64,000 nucleotides of DNA from Membranipora membranacea (taxonomy: Eukaryota; Bryozoa; Gymnolaemata; Cheilostomatida; Membraniporidae). The notes beneath the pieces were generated by a model. It saw only the letters and a program-made list of their open reading frames with translations, had not been told where the DNA came from and did not search any database. Position 1 is the stretch's first letter; every line of letters begins with the position of its first letter. The stretch is taken from contig OU612072.1 of assembly GCA_914767715.1 (NCBI GenBank), positions 2,110,001 through 2,174,000 of the forward strand. Reading direction: 5' to 3'. A program made the position numbers and the translations under genes. Shown here piece after piece: positions 22,935 through 36,600 of the stretch.

Positions 22935-25900
22935 TTATTTGAGGTCTTCATCGCCTTCAGTTATCTGTTTTTTGATACGTAGAAGTATAGAAGTCATCCA
23001 CTGATCGAGTCTAGAGATGCTGTCATAATCCGTCACAGCTGCTGTAAAATCCTCTTCATTCTCATTCTCCAAAGCTGGTAATATTTTCTGCAATTAAAAT
23101 TATAGAAATAAAGTTTCAATATCAATATTTAGATTCGACTCATGAGGAACCTAGTATCAGAAGTGTTATCATAGAGGATGATTCAAGCTATACTGTGGAT
23201 GGTTATAAATAAAATTTAGCTAGTGATTCCATTTTTATGGTTCATTATACAACAGTACAAAATGTGTATCTAAATATGAATATATACATAATAAGGCATG
23301 ACTTCAGGTTCAATCGTGAACAGATTCCCGTCAAAAGTTGATAATTGGAGGCAGTTAGGGAATTACAAAATAATATTACGTCCAAAATAAGAGCTCTATA
23401 ATAAGTAGCCTGTCTTGACAAGCTTCGTTCAGTGGGGTGTTTCAACCCCTTTCCTCCCCACCGAACAAAGGTTGTCAAGACAGGCTACTTAATATTAAGA
23501 TGTGTAAGTTAGCGACTTACCTCAAGGAATTTACATTCTCTGCTGTCAGCAAAGGCAGGCTGCATATCCTTATATTTATTCAGAGCCAGCTGTCCATTCA
23601 GAAAGTCTATACACAGATGACAGAGAACAGCTTTGAAAAAGTGATCCTTTGCGCTGTACTTGAGTAAAGTGTTATCCATAGCGCTGGTTCCTAACTGAAA
23701 ATGCAACGCAAAACCTGTTAGAATCACCAAAGCTTTACAGTCACTCATTAACTCATTGGTAAGACTGGGAAAAATCTTAGATTGATAGTACACCTTGGAC
23801 AAATTGGGGAGATAAAATATAAAATCAATATAATAATTGGGTATCGTACTTGGTCAAACCGGTGAATTTAGTCTTCTGAAAGTAGGTTTCAAGTTTCGAA
23901 AGTCATGGTATTAAGTAACATTAGTAAACCTGAATTCTCATTCACAAGACTTTTTCACACAAACCACTCGTTGAATGGTTTGGTATAAGAGAGGCAAAAA
24001 ACTCCATGTGAAGAGCTATCTTAGTGCTTCATCAACCAAGACAATAATAGTCAAACAAACATATGGGTGAAAGATGTCTGCAATCTTAGAGTGACTTTTT
24101 CCGGCGGGGGCTTCACGGATGTTCAATCATCTTCGAGTAACACTTGTATGGACTATGTGTAAGCTACATTAAGTTGGCTTACAGTGTAAAACACAATTTT
24201 TATACATAGAAAACAGACATGATATTAGTATATTTCATATACGAACCATCTCAAATAGTTGAGTGGCCTTCTCAAAGTCCGGAGGATCTTTCTGTACACA
24301 GAGTTGTGCGACCTTGAGACTATTTTTGTTAGCGGAGCTTGTGGATTCCTCTCCTCTGTAATAGTCTGCTGCAGTCTCATAGTGCTTCAGAGCCTTAACA
24401 ATATACAAAAAGTAACAATATATATAGCCTGATAGTGTAAAGTTAGCCTGTCTTGACCCAACAAAGCTTCTCAAGACAGGCTAGTGTAAAGTAGCCTGTC
24501 AAATCCATCATTATAGTTAAATCGAGGAGTAGCAGATTTCATGACCTAATATGATGTACTGCATCAAGTGAAACTGTCGTTTTTTGATGCTATGTATGCA
24601 GCACAGTAAGTGATAACAAATGACCCCATTAGCCTATAATGATATGTAATTGTATTATATGTACATAACATAACATAACATAGATGTGACAAAGTGTACA
24701 ATAACTCAATATCTAACTGTAAGTAAAACGATGATGACTGATTATAATCAATTATTTAGATTAGTAAAGTCGATATATTCAGAAAGGGACTTACATTTCT
24801 ACTACTAACAGCTAGTGCTCAATACATGCAGCTGAGTAGATAAGATGTGGGACTGATAAATCAATGAGGATTTTATACTGATATACTGATAGTTAGTTAA
24901 CCTGCTATACATATTACTCATATTGCCTCAGAAGTTTGTAGAGTTTATCAGTAGATATGAAACTGAATTCATTGTCGCCGAGTAAGTCAGATAATATTAC
25001 ACCAAGAATAACACCCAGCAGTATACAGTGAGTGAGATATCCTAATGCAGACAGTGTACTCACGGGTATCACCATAGGTCTAAACCATCCTCTGAATACT
25101 AACAAAACAGTGACCCTGCTGTCATATGGGACTTTTATAGTCATTCTGACCTAGTGACTGCCTATCCTAGTGACAAACAAATCCAAATGATGAGCAGATT
25201 AAACTTAAGCTGTCCAAATATAGCTGAGAATATCGACTTCCTCTTCATCATGGGAAAGTCCCAGTCAATCCTATTTACTGCATTGACTCAGGATTCAAGA
25301 TAAAAGTGCTGATACCTGCTAAGTACAGCACATACCTACACATCACATACCTACACATCACATACCTACACATCACATACCTACACATCACATACCTACA
25401 CATCACATACCTACACATCATTGTATTTAGGGTAAAGTACTCAATTTGGTTTTGCCTAATAAAGTTATCAAATTATCGATGGAGCCTTGACCAGCTAGTT
25501 TTACCAACTTGCTGTAAATAATAAAATGGCAAAATAAGGCCTTCGGGCTCCTGCATATGAATTATATTTTTTATCTATCACCGAAAAAAATCCTGCACGG
25601 ATTCATCTTCGCTGGCTTATCAGCAGTAGACAAGACAGCCTTGTCCCATTTTGCTCAATAGTTTCAGTTCCACTGGCAGGTAATTTTCAGTTCATATTAT
25701 AATTTGACTAACTGTATAATAATCGGCATTATGTAGAAGCTAGTACTTAATATGCAGATGTACGTAAAGTAGAGGTCAGTACAATAAGTAACAATAGTAA
25801 ATATAAGTATACTGTATATAAGTGTAGCAGTGGGCGAGGTGAGTGTACTTACTGTGTGCTGACTGGCTTTGCACTGTAAGTGTATCATAACTTACCATCT

Positions 25901-27556
25901 CGATATCGGCTGTGTCCAGCTCACAGATCTCAGCTATAGTAATATGATGTTTAGCTGCTATAGTAAATCTACCCATATCTGTATATATCTCTATAGCTTT
26001 ACCCAAACAGCTGATAGCCTGCTGGGGATCTGCCTTCCTGTACAAGAACAAAATATACCCCATCACACACCATATCCCGGTAATCATACATTGGCAAAGT
26101 CTACTTTGGCACCTACTCTACTTTGTGATCGGCGCAATGTGTATCTCAGATGCAAAAGTTTTTGTGAAAAGAGACTTTTAGTTTAGTTTAGTTTCAGAGA
26201 TATTGTGAATTGACTAGCAGCAGGGTATCTAGAACTAAGACCAACAGGGTAACCTATGTCCTAAAACAGGAACTGACTTAATAATTCATACCTGAAACAG
26301 TTACCAGCGTCTACATATGCTGTCGCGGCGTCATGTCGGCTGCCAAGCTTATTCTGTAGAGCAGCACATTCACAGAACGCTCCTCCAGCAGCTACAAAAT
26401 ATCGTGGACAGTACTAATCCACGCTCACAAAAAATACCACATAACCACTCAGTGCCATTGCCAGTTGTGAAGTATCTAGTTCAACTTTTTTTGTGGTACT
26501 TACTAACTTGATACCGTAGAACACTTTGCACAACTTGAAGTATTACTACCAGATTACTCACCACTGAGCCATCCACCGTTATGCAATTTCAAAGCCAACA
26601 AACCTTGAGAAATTTCAAATGCACCCAGCAATTCATTATTATACTACGAATTACTAACCTGGCCAGTTCTTTGCCATTTTGAAATTGTTTGCAGCTTTGC
26701 TGTATAAATCTGAGGCATCTTCCAGTTTAGCTGATGCACTACAAAACAGAGTGATATTTTATTACAATAGGCCTGTATGAAATCGAGATCAAGATAATAC
26801 TATGATAAGGAACAATACATCGTAATGAAAACAATAACCTGGTAGTCTACTGAAACTTCCCCCCTCCATACTTTAGTGATTGGATTGGTAGGTCTACTAC
26901 AACTACACCTATGACAATGGCACATTGGAATAAGCTGAGAATTATTTTCAGATCTGTGATTGATATAGTAACACATGCTCGGTGAAAGAGAATGAATAAG
27001 AAGTAATCCAACCCAGTCATCTATCTGAGGCTTCTGAATGACTCATGCTGAGTAACTAAGATTGTGTTCTGAGTCGTCCATTTTTTATTATAACCTGATT
27101 ATATTGATTGGTCTACAATACTTAACAATAACTTTTGAGGAGCTTCATCTAAGTTGCCTAGCATTTATTTTACAGGATAAGCTTAATTTTCTATCGTTTA
27201 TTCTCCTGAGCTCACTTGTGTTCATCTTGGATAACTTAGTCTCAGGCACCCACCCAGCATGTCTAATTATGATTTAACAACAAGCATAACTTAGCAATAC
27301 CACCACTGAACTCAATACCCTTTGCATCAACCATATTCGAGACTCTAATAAGTAGGACAGCTGAGTAGTGGTTCAGTATAAGCAAGGAGTCAACTCCTTG
27401 GTATAAGTAGCAATTCACCTTTGAATTGAAATGAAGGGGATCAAAATCAACTCACCCTCCTAACAGATTGGTCATGAAACCTGTGCTTGACTTTATCTTC
27501 TTCTCTGCCTCCTGCATGAGCTGTAGTGCTCTTGCTTCACTTTGATCTCCAGCCAT
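22935..27556 (-). CDS. NAPA: Alpha-soluble NSF attachment protein (alpha-SNAP, 298 aa)
   Basis: Seven minus-strand exons close exactly in frame: 27456-27556, 26659-26738, 26292-26391, 25896-26037, 24247-24393, 23521-23694 and 22935-23087. The 298-residue product has the family's usual length (about 295). It shows the TPR-like helical repeats with signature stretches such as [31 protein letters not shown] and LLKYSAKD. It ends in the conserved [13 protein letters not shown] and a Glu/Asp-Leu tail needed to stimulate NSF. alpha-SNAP binds SNARE complexes in the cytosol and recruits NSF to take them apart after membrane fusion. Sequence similarity favours alpha/beta over gamma-SNAP. The donor of exon 5 is the weaker GTTCGT. 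It is divergent from DYNC2LI1, sharing a short promoter region. Confidence 0.96.
23403..23490. mobile_element. Short foldback element, TAGCCTGTCTTGACA family
   Basis: 88-base hairpin: 'agtagcctgtcttgacaa' faces 'ttgtcaagacaggctact', with a second paired block 'gtggggt'/'cccca' inside. It lies in an alpha-SNAP intron. Shorter relatives occur at 24444-24482 and, more diverged, 34699-34727. Confidence 0.65.
24444..24482. mobile_element. Minimal foldback insertion with 10-bp direct flanks
   Basis: A 39-base hairpin ('tagcctgtcttga' / 'tcaagacaggct') flanked on both sides by AGTGTAAAGT (24434-24443 and 24483-24492). The direct flanks suggest insertion with target duplication. It lies in an alpha-SNAP intron next to exon 5. 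Confidence 0.55.
25329..25420. repeat. 15-bp tandem repeat in alpha-SNAP intron
   Basis: About six copies of a 15-base unit (cacatacctacacat), in the intron between alpha-SNAP exons 4 and 5. The frame it opens (repeated YLHIT) is an artefact. Confidence 0.95.
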
Positions 27557-27662
27557 TCTCTTGGTAGCCAAAAGACACTTTACACTGAATTTTCCTCCAA
27601 ATTTTAGGGTGATTCTGTAGTACCAAATAAATTAGCAAATTTTATCTTATTGATTTCAAAAC

Positions 27663-27717
27663 CGGAAATGATGTTGTTTTGATAGGTCACGTGTGGAATT
27701 CCCCACGTGTGGCCAAT
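27663..27717. promoter_or_regulatory. Putative bidirectional promoter of NAPA and DYNC2LI1
   Basis: The 310 bases between the two divergent start codons (27556 minus, 27867 plus) hold two palindromic CACGTG boxes (27688-27693 and 27704-27709), 16 bases apart. A CCAAT box is at 27713-27717 and an ETS-like 'accggaaat' begins at about 27661. No TATA box is seen, as expected for housekeeping genes. The role is inferred from position and motif density. Confidence 0.5.
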
Positions 27718-27866
27718 CAACTGCAACATAACTTTCAGTGCTGAACTCCATATCCTGTCAACATGATGCTGAAAAGAACAATTTCTTGAAAATTGATTGC
27801 CTGAATTTCATTTCTCACTTCATTGCTCCTGTAAGGATATCTACAAGAAAATAAACAGGGATCAAA

Positions 27867-30800
27867 ATGGTGAAAAGGTGAATTGAAATTTAATATTTGC
27901 AAGAAGAACATCACTTGGCTTATAGTTCTTCAGATAATGATAAAATACTACAAAGTGGCAAGCATCAGTTGAGTAGTAGAGTGTAGTAGTAGAGTAGTAG
28001 TAGTAGTAGTAGAGTAGTAGGTGGCACCTGATCATTTTTGCAATCAAGCCACAGTGGTAGGGAACCCATTGTCCTGAATCTCTAACAAACTTCTACTATT
28101 CATTCAACACAGCCCAGCATTCTTAATCATCTCAAGACGAGAATCTTTGTAAAATATTAGTAATTTTCATAATTGTCAACAAAAAAGTCATACTACATCC
28201 TGATTATGCAGGATAGTTTAGATATAGATAGATTGTTCTATATCATGTGACTACAGCTTGAGGATTGTTTTGTTATTACAGTAAAGGTGACAGTTTATGG
28301 GATATCGGTATAGCGCAGAAGGCTGCTGCTGATAAAATTGAAGATCAAAGCGAGGAGAAGAATCTTCTCATCCTCGGCAATAAAAACTGTGTAAGATTAT
28401 TAGTACACTCAATGATAGCTGCTCCTACTCCTGATCAAGGCATCAAGGCTAACATACAATCTGACAGAAATATGACAATTTTTTACATTACAGAAAAAGT
28501 CCAGTTCTCTATGAGCAGTAGCCATTTTAACGTAACAAAATTATAGTCAAGGGCTGCTGTCTGTGCAGCCCATGTTGCGTGCTAAGACAGACTTTAGGTA
28601 CTTAGTCCAATCCAAAACTCGGGTGTTGTGAGATCTTTGGTAGGTGCTATGAGACATGTTTTACAGCGCAAAGCTGTATGACATGTCCCATAAAGCACCT
28701 GCATGAGCGACTCATGCATCCCCTAAAGCGCAAACAACGATACTTTATGCCTTGAGTGCTGTAAGAAATGTCCCATAAAGCATCTACCACATGTGTTACG
28801 ACGCCTCCAGCGACTGACTTTAGTGCCCATTCAGCACAGCATTCATTTTTATAACGTAATAAAATAATTTACAAGAAATAAATTTATTTATTTCGATATC
28901 ATTCAGTCCCAAACGGCTAGCAAAATTTTGAGTTCTTCAAGAATTAGATGCGAGTCTGCCTGCTTTGTGAACATAGTCACAAAATCTGAATAGTGTTTAT
29001 ATTTGATACTGAAAATTAAGAAAATTTCTTAAAACTGGAGCAGTGGATCCTATTTCCAGATGATGAACTTGAGCATACATTATGATCATATCCAATTGAC
29101 AGTACAGTGGAAAAATAATCAGCCTGAATTAATTGGTACAAATTGATTTGTTTGGATCAGTCATTTTCGGCAGTTTTTCGCTTGTAGTTTTGTTTTGGTT
29201 CTCATCAATTTGAACTGTGATTAATATGAAATACATCTGGCACTGTAATAAAGAAAAAGAAAAGAATATATTTTATTCACCCTGATGGTGCTCTATTTTT
29301 TGTGTTACAGGGAAAGACAACTTTGGTTCTGAGATTTCTAGACAGAGATGAGATACCCAAACCTACCACAGCATTAGAGTACACATTTGGTCGTCGAGCC
29401 AAGGGCCACAACTCTGTATGTATAATTAATTCAATATATTATGCTTATTATCCAATCTCTATGCTCATATGTACTGAAGAGTGTATGCAAATCTTTGATA
29501 TTAAGAGCCTTTAAAAATTACAAAATCTCTATAAACCACTAATCTCAGACACAATCAACACAATTACAGGCAAACTAAGTTTAGCCGAAGAGCCTTTGTG
29601 TTTTATGGTTGTGGTGCAAATCAGGATGATCACATTCACTATGTTTACTATCGTCCCAAATACAAAAGTATTAGGAAATTCCCCATTACGAAAACCACTC
29701 ATACTTTAGAATTAGATAAACCAACTGGCATCCGGATACACCTAAAAACGCAGATAACCAGTGAATCTGTATAAATAGAATTATAACTTTTCATGGACAA
29801 TCATTATAGTTTACTTCTAACATATATCTCATGGTTTATAGTGTACTTCTAACATATATCTCATGCTTTCTTGCCACAGCGCCTATGTGTTATCTGCACA
29901 AGCCTGATATGTAATTATGCCGTGTTATTTTTGACAGCTGAAAGATGTCGGCCATATTTGGGAACTGGGAGGTGGAGCGTTACTCTCTAAGCTGATAGAT
30001 GTACCGATCAATTCTCAGAACATCATGTGAGTTAATGAGGTCCTGGTTAATACACGGCTCTTCTTCCTACCATATGATTTATAGATCTCATTGTAGCTGT
30101 CTTGGAAACCTTCTACATCAAAGTTGTTGTGTTGACCCTCCGACTTTTAGATAGTAACTGGTTAACATCACAAGGAAAACATAAAGTATAGTATGGTATT
30201 AAATGATCGGGCAGTAATTCTTCAATAGAAACTTACTCTCATATTTTCGATACCTTACCCTTGTGACTTCATCATAGAGCGATATGATGTGGGAATATTT
30301 TCTTTGCTCAGGGACACAAGTGTAGTATTAACCGTTGACCTCTCCGCACCTAATGACATCTGGGTTACGATGGAGGTGTTACTGAGCTACCTAACCAACA
30401 GAGTAGAAATTTGTCTAACTGAGGCGGCTCGTCGGGATAGTCAGCTGTGGGATAAGGTCAAGGCCAACACAAGAGAGAGGCTCGGTGGAGATCATCCTGT
30501 AAGTTATCTCGAATCCTTCCTGCCCTGTCCCGTGTATGCATGTTATTGTAATCAATTAAATAGTATTACCATATCTATAAACTAGTTTTAGGTTGGTGTT
30601 ATGTGATATAAAAAACTGTTGTTCTGCTGTGTTTTTCTCACAAAAGCTAAGGAGGTCTACAGAAGTTTCATACCGGTTGTACTGCGGCATGTGGTTAAGT
30701 GATTCGAAGCATCATTCATGTTAAGGAGGCAGCGTCTTTCTGAGACCACCAGACCGTACAAATGAAGAATTCACTGATGGAGTATCTCTCTGATCCTTTC

Positions 30801-32729
30801 CTATTATTACTTTACATAGGAAGATATCACTGTCTGCACTTCTTGATATATTAGATCACTGATTCAGAATTGTCTATACACCATAGTCAAAAACGATTAA
30901 TTAACACCGCCGCACATTGAACACTTATACTGATACCTATATACTTACAGGACATTGATATGATGGAGCCGTTTAGGATCCCACTTGTTATAATCGGTAC
31001 AAAGTTTGATTTATATCAGGAGCTGGATCCAGAGAAAAAGAAAGTCATCGCTAAAACACTCAGATTTATGGCTCATACTTACGGGGCTAGTTTATATGTA
31101 AGTTCATATAGTAGTCTATGAGTAAGTCGATTTCATTGGTGTCTTATATAAAAATCAAAATGAGGCTTTTGAGGGCAGTCGCCTCAAATATGCTTTTAGG
31201 TTACATTGATCTATTGAACTTTATATTTTCATATTTATAGTTCACAAGTGTGAAGATTGAATCTTCAGTGAATAAAGTCAGGAGTACCATATCTAGTCTG
31301 GTGTTTGGTACGCAGGTAAATAAGGCAACATCTCAGGTTGATCACGGAAAGCCACTTGTTATACCTGCAGGATCTGATTCTCTGCAAAATATAGGTAAGA
31401 ATCTTCAACCAGCTATATCACCAAAAAAACAAACAGTTAGTGTAGCATCCAACTGACCTTTTTTTTTATTCAGTGATCTGAGCATAATTAATCTATACAA
31501 TTTATTACCTATATTTGTTGGGAGCGGTAAAAAGCTCAGTTCACCAGCACACCTTGTTTCAGTGACTGACACAAATGAGAAGGATTTTTCATGCATCACT
31601 ACGGTTCACTGCTGTATATAGTGTTTACATATCAACATTTGAGCCATCACCAGTTTACTGTTACACCTGCTATTGACCGCAGTATATAACAGCCCTACAC
31701 ACGCCGTGACTGTTACATGCATAATATGGTGATAGCGTAGTGGTAGGTAGTACATATCGGAAACTACTAAATATTTGGTCTAGGTAATTCATTGTGAGTG
31801 CAAGACAAGAGCTAAAGTCTGTTTTACATTATTATATATAAATGCAATGCTTATTGATTTTGTAGGCACACCACCGATCTCAGATGATGATATCGGATCT
31901 ATACCAGCTCGGAATCCTGTAGAGTTGTGGAAGCACGCCTTCTGTAAATACTTTCCTCAAAACGCAATAAGAAATAAGCCTCAGGATGATCCATCTAAAG
32001 ATGTTCAGGTAAGAGTATGTATGACACTCATGCACACTGTGCGGTCAGTATCATACAGTAACGCAGATATTGATGAAGCAATGGCTAGAGTATAGCTTCA
32101 TTCCTGTATCTGTCCGCTAGTCAATTAATAATTTAGACTGTAAAATACCAAGGGAAACCTTTTATGTTTCATGAGGGCAAACAATCAAATATTAGGCTTA
32201 ATTTTAAATGGTCAGTGAAAGGTAACCACATAGCCTACTGGCTTATTGCATTGTCTATTCATTATGCAGGATCAGTTTAAGGTTTCTTACACAAGTTGGA
32301 GTTGTCCTCACAACTTCAGTGAAAAGATAACTTTGATTTTCATCAAACTTTTACTAAGTATTTTTCCTCTCAGCTCTTATACATGAATGTTATCATGGTC
32401 ATCCAAGATATGTTGAAACATTTTTACTTTCAATAAAGATGAATGTATTGTTGGAATCAAAGGAAGAAGGGGATCTACTCACAGGATGATAAATAGCATT
32501 TTAATTGAATTGCTGATTAGTTGATTATACTGAACTGAAGAATGGTTATCTGGTGTAAGCTGATACTTGTTTTTCTTATATTCTTGTGTTCTGTTTGTAG
32601 TTCTCTGAGCCAGTGATTGATAAGCTCAGATTGGAGAAGGATAATGAACTAGAGAGATACAGGAAAGCTTCGGAGAGAAAAATGAGGGAGCTCGAGAAAC
32701 AAGCCCTGCAAGACGGTATCCTAATTTAA
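27867..32729 (+). CDS. DYNC2LI1: Cytoplasmic dynein 2 light intermediate chain 1 (357 aa)
   Basis: Nine exons close in frame: 27867-27877, 28282-28390, 29311-29415, 29938-30026, 30312-30498, 30951-31097, 31241-31394, 31866-32008 and 32601-32729. The protein is a Ras-like GTPase-fold subunit of the dynein-2 motor that drives retrograde intraflagellar transport in cilia. Visible features: an N-terminal SLWDI helix, a P-loop GNKNCGKTT (36-44), the family block [46 protein letters not shown] (the TKxD-like base motif) and a charged C-terminal helix. Length fits the family (about 350). The 11-base first coding exon (MVK plus two bases) is my best choice; it has a good donor and correct phase but is less certain than the rest. 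Confidence 0.94.
27965..28021. repeat. TAG trinucleotide repeat
   Basis: Interrupted run of tag/agt triplets in the first intron of DYNC2LI1. Confidence 0.9.
29490..29790 (+). pseudogene. LINE reverse transcriptase 3' fragment in DYNC2LI1 intron
   Basis: Shares an extended match with 17235-17430 ('accactaacctc', 'cacaatcaacacaat', 'ggttgtggtgc', 'cattcactatgtt'). The zinc-motif frame is further decayed here: the first cysteine pair is lost and the frame is shifted. It is a non-functional remnant. Confidence 0.5.
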
Positions 32730-32734
32730 CAATA

Positions 32735-33690
32735 AGATCTACTTGACAGTATTTTTTCTGTCAATGATCTCTGCAAAACTGCGTTCTTATCTACCAACAA
32801 GCTCTACAACACGGTATCCTCACCTTACAATGAGCTCTGCAAGTCGAAAGCATCCTGTTGTAACTTGTTTGATCACAATCAGGCTATTGCAGCTGTTGGT
32901 GTTAAGATCAGACACTTGCCTGCAATATATAGCTGCAACAACATTACAAAACATATTGGTTGAGGCCCTTGGGTGATTCAATAATGCACAGTCAGAAATT
33001 TGACAACACAACAAGGTTATCAAGAAAATAAGTGGCATTATATTCAGTGGTTGGCATGATTTTTGTTATGATAATTTGTTGATAAATGAGCTCATCTGAA
33101 CAATAACAGCCTGAAGGATTTATTATTCACTGGTTTATAGAAGGGGGAATTCCCCTCATTAGTAAATCAGTCTACAAATATTACACTTTCTTCACACAGG
33201 CAAGATAAGCTTTTGATTCAAACTCACTGATGTCTATTTTTGAAGAACTATATCCATCCCTATGAATCAGCTTTTTATGAAGAAGTTGAAATCGTTTGTG
33301 ATCACTTCAATATTGATTGCTATTCATCTTTCTCACATAAAATAAAAATGCATTGGGGCACTGCTGTGGTCATCAATCTTAAGAGGCCATTTGAAGGTCT
33401 AAGGTTAAAAGAAGTATTTATCTTATTTGTAAATGGGTTGACTAAAAGGTCAGTGCATTGTTTGCAGGTATGTATCACTCGCTCTATCAATGTACTCTTA
33501 CGATTGATAATCATAATTTGGATACTGTCAAAACAATGCTCAGTATCAGAAGGTCTCAGCGATGAGACATCAATCAATAGAGCGTATAAAAAAGTTCTCT
33601 CACTCGCATTCCTCAGACTGCCATATAAAGTTCATCACACATTTAGTAGATAACCTGTTTAGTAGTTAACTTGTTTAATAGTTAACTTGT
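32735..33690. other. Intergenic between DYNC2LI1 and the first Mab-21-like gene
   Basis: No TATA box stands out. A 137-codon frame at 33240-33653 has no recognisable motif and starts without context, so I do not call it a gene. Just before 33700 there is a short repeat of 'tagttaacttgtt'. Confidence 0.5.
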
Positions 33691-33699
33691 GTAGTAGAT

Positions 33700-36600
33700 A
33701 TGAGCTCACTGAAGGACTTGTGGGACAGTCTGACTCGGACCACTCCTCCTCCATACAGATATGATTACTACTCTGGTGGAGGCAGCAGCAGTAATAATGA
33801 TTCACTCATTCTGTATATTGTAATCATTGCCGCGATTATAATAGCTGGAATACTGGTACTATCCTGCCTCGTCTGCATGATCAGGGGCTGCGTATGTATA
33901 TACAAGTCATCTTATCAATTTTGTCTGTTACCTTTTTCTCATGTTCTATGTGCGAATTAGCGTCTACTAACTTTTAAATTAAATGACTATCTAACAGGCC
34001 TGCACAGAATCTAAATCACTGTCAAATACTTGTTCATAGTAAGTTGTACTTGAATCTTTGAATCGCTTTGACACTATTTGATGATCAGTTATCAGAGAAA
34101 TAGGTGATGACTCAGCATGTTAGCACCTCACAAACAGATTAAGTGTGATTACACTTTGCGGGGCTTTAAGAAACTGATTGGGTTGTCACAAACACAAGGA
34201 TGTTTCTGCAGGGTGCTGTTGCTATGATATTGAAAAAGCGAGATGATATTTATAGACAAGGTTTAGAGACAGCGTTTGACTCGATGTTAAAACTAATGAC
34301 CTTGATGTTCTGTATAGTGGTTCGCCCAACATTTTTGTAACTTATTCTCTAACTAAGAAGCCCTCGCCATGTATTTGCTATTTGGCATGTTGATGATTGC
34401 AGTGAAGTAAGCCAGAGGAGCTCTCTTCGTTACCTCGCAAGACAAGTTTCTTTGCTTATTTTTGGTTATGTTGAGTGAAAACCTAGACCTCACTATATTT
34501 TGTTATGTTGTTATCTCAGTGTAATTTAGCAAGGAAACAGAACTGCCCTCTGTTGTGTAGAATATGTAGGCGATCATGTCGCTCTCAATGTGGAACTGCT
34601 TATGTTAGCCCAGAGGAGGCAATACTCAGACCATATGAAGGCGTGCTAGGTAAGTTAATCATGACATCACTTCCAAGCAAAGAGTAACAGGGTACCTGGC
34701 CTGTTTTGATAACTTGTCAAAACAGGCTTCAGACACCCTATTACTCCTGTTTTCCAAGTCTCATTTTTGCAAATATCATTTCCTTGCGCTCCATATGTTC
34801 AGAATACTATAGATAGATAGAGGTTATTTTTACCGCTCAAAATATTGCAGGGTGATGTGGCTATCATAATGAGAGTGAGTGTTACATAAAAAACAAAAAC
34901 TAAAAATCAGTATGTATTTAAAATGTCTTTGATGAAGGAACACCATATTTGTAATTCAGAAATACGCATTCAACAGCGTATTGCATTGTTACATCATCCA
35001 GGGACCTGATTGGTGTAATCTATTTGCTTATTGCAGAGAATGATGAGTTGTTTATGAAGTCGGTAACAGATAATCAGATATTAAAGTCTGTGGTTTGTGA
35101 GATTAATAGAAGTTGTCTCCACCTAAATCTGGAGCCTCAGATAGTCGGCTCACTAAAGGTACACCCTCAAGCTAGTAATAATCAGACTATCTATCTCTGT
35201 CTCAGTCTGTTTCAGACTTTCTAACACTATCCCAGACTACGTCAGATTATTTCAGTCTTTCTCAGACATTCTCAGACTATCTCTGTCCGCTTAAGATTAT
35301 CTTAGACTTTCTCAGGCTATCTCAGACTCACTCAGAGTATCTCAGACTATCCCTGTCCGACTCTACGACTAGATATATTTTCTCCGGCTTCACTTTGGCT
35401 ATTTATCATAAAAAATATTTGTGCAAGGTTTGTTCATTCTCTGTTACATAATTTGAATCATTCTTATTTGGGATGAGATGCTGCATTAAATACTCTGAAC
35501 GATCGGACTCAATCATTACTTGCAGCTCAAAAGGAAAGCCCCATCAGCTTGTAATCACTTGATCAAGCAAAAAATCACCTTCCGGAATTCTGAATAGCGC
35601 ATAGAATTATTAACATTGTTTGCTTTCCATGACTTTTCCAATGACTAGTACAAATTTCTCAAAATGAAGTATTGACAATTGGAGGGTCGAATTACATTGC
35701 TGATCTTATCGTTACCTGATATTTCAGCAATGAAATATTTCCATCAAAGATTATAAAGCCTGGGATAACCTTAACTAAAACATTGCTGTTTACCCAATTG
35801 AGAATACATCCTCCATACACTTGATAAAACATTGGTGTTCTTCCACCTACCTTAGCTTTCTCACATGATCATAAGATCCCTGGCCGTACCTTGATCCATG
35901 TGTACAAGATTGAATTTTCTATGGAATATGGAATCAAACGAAGCAATAAATGACACTTTTGTATTAATTAGAAATTAACTCTCCTCTTTTCAGGAGCGAT
36001 TAGGAAAACCTACAAGAGTAATCACAGAGGAATACCCGACAGGTTTACCTAGTAGGAGCCCTCTCTGCACAGACATAGATGTTATGATGATTTGTAAATC
36101 ACTGTCCACTACACACAATCCACTTGTCTTTGATAGACTCATTATCATACCATCCTCTTCAAGTCTTGGTAATTCTAACCCCTTTATTCAATGTATACTA
36201 GCAGAATTATATTTATTGGTCTTAAAACCTAGTTCATCTTACTGATCTGATGCATATAGGGTATAGATTTCTTAAGGTGCAGAACATTCAGGCAAATCTA
36301 CAAAATCTATCATAAATGCATTAAAATCTCCAGAAACTGAAAATTACTCGTCATTTTAAGGGTGTGGACCTAAAGTATTTACTTTCATTCTTCGCACAGG
36401 TTTTGCTAAACTACAGATACCTTATGCTGTCTATACTCACAGCACTATGGGATTCGTACAGTCTTTGAGTGCCAGAGTTGATCACTTTGCAGGGAATACT
36501 AGGCAAACATCTCACTACCTCTCAGCAGAACTGGTATGCGTAATTAGTCATCTATATATAAACTGTGTTTTTATTAAATTTCGGAGTTGTCGCTTGGTGT

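Noticed and set aside
25306-25521. Frame with repeated YLHIT
   Set aside because: Product of the 15-bp tandem repeat in an alpha-SNAP intron.
33240-33653. 137-codon plus-strand frame between DYNC2LI1 and the first Mab-21-like gene
   Set aside because: No recognisable motif, poor composition, no splice partners and an overlapping minus frame of similar length.
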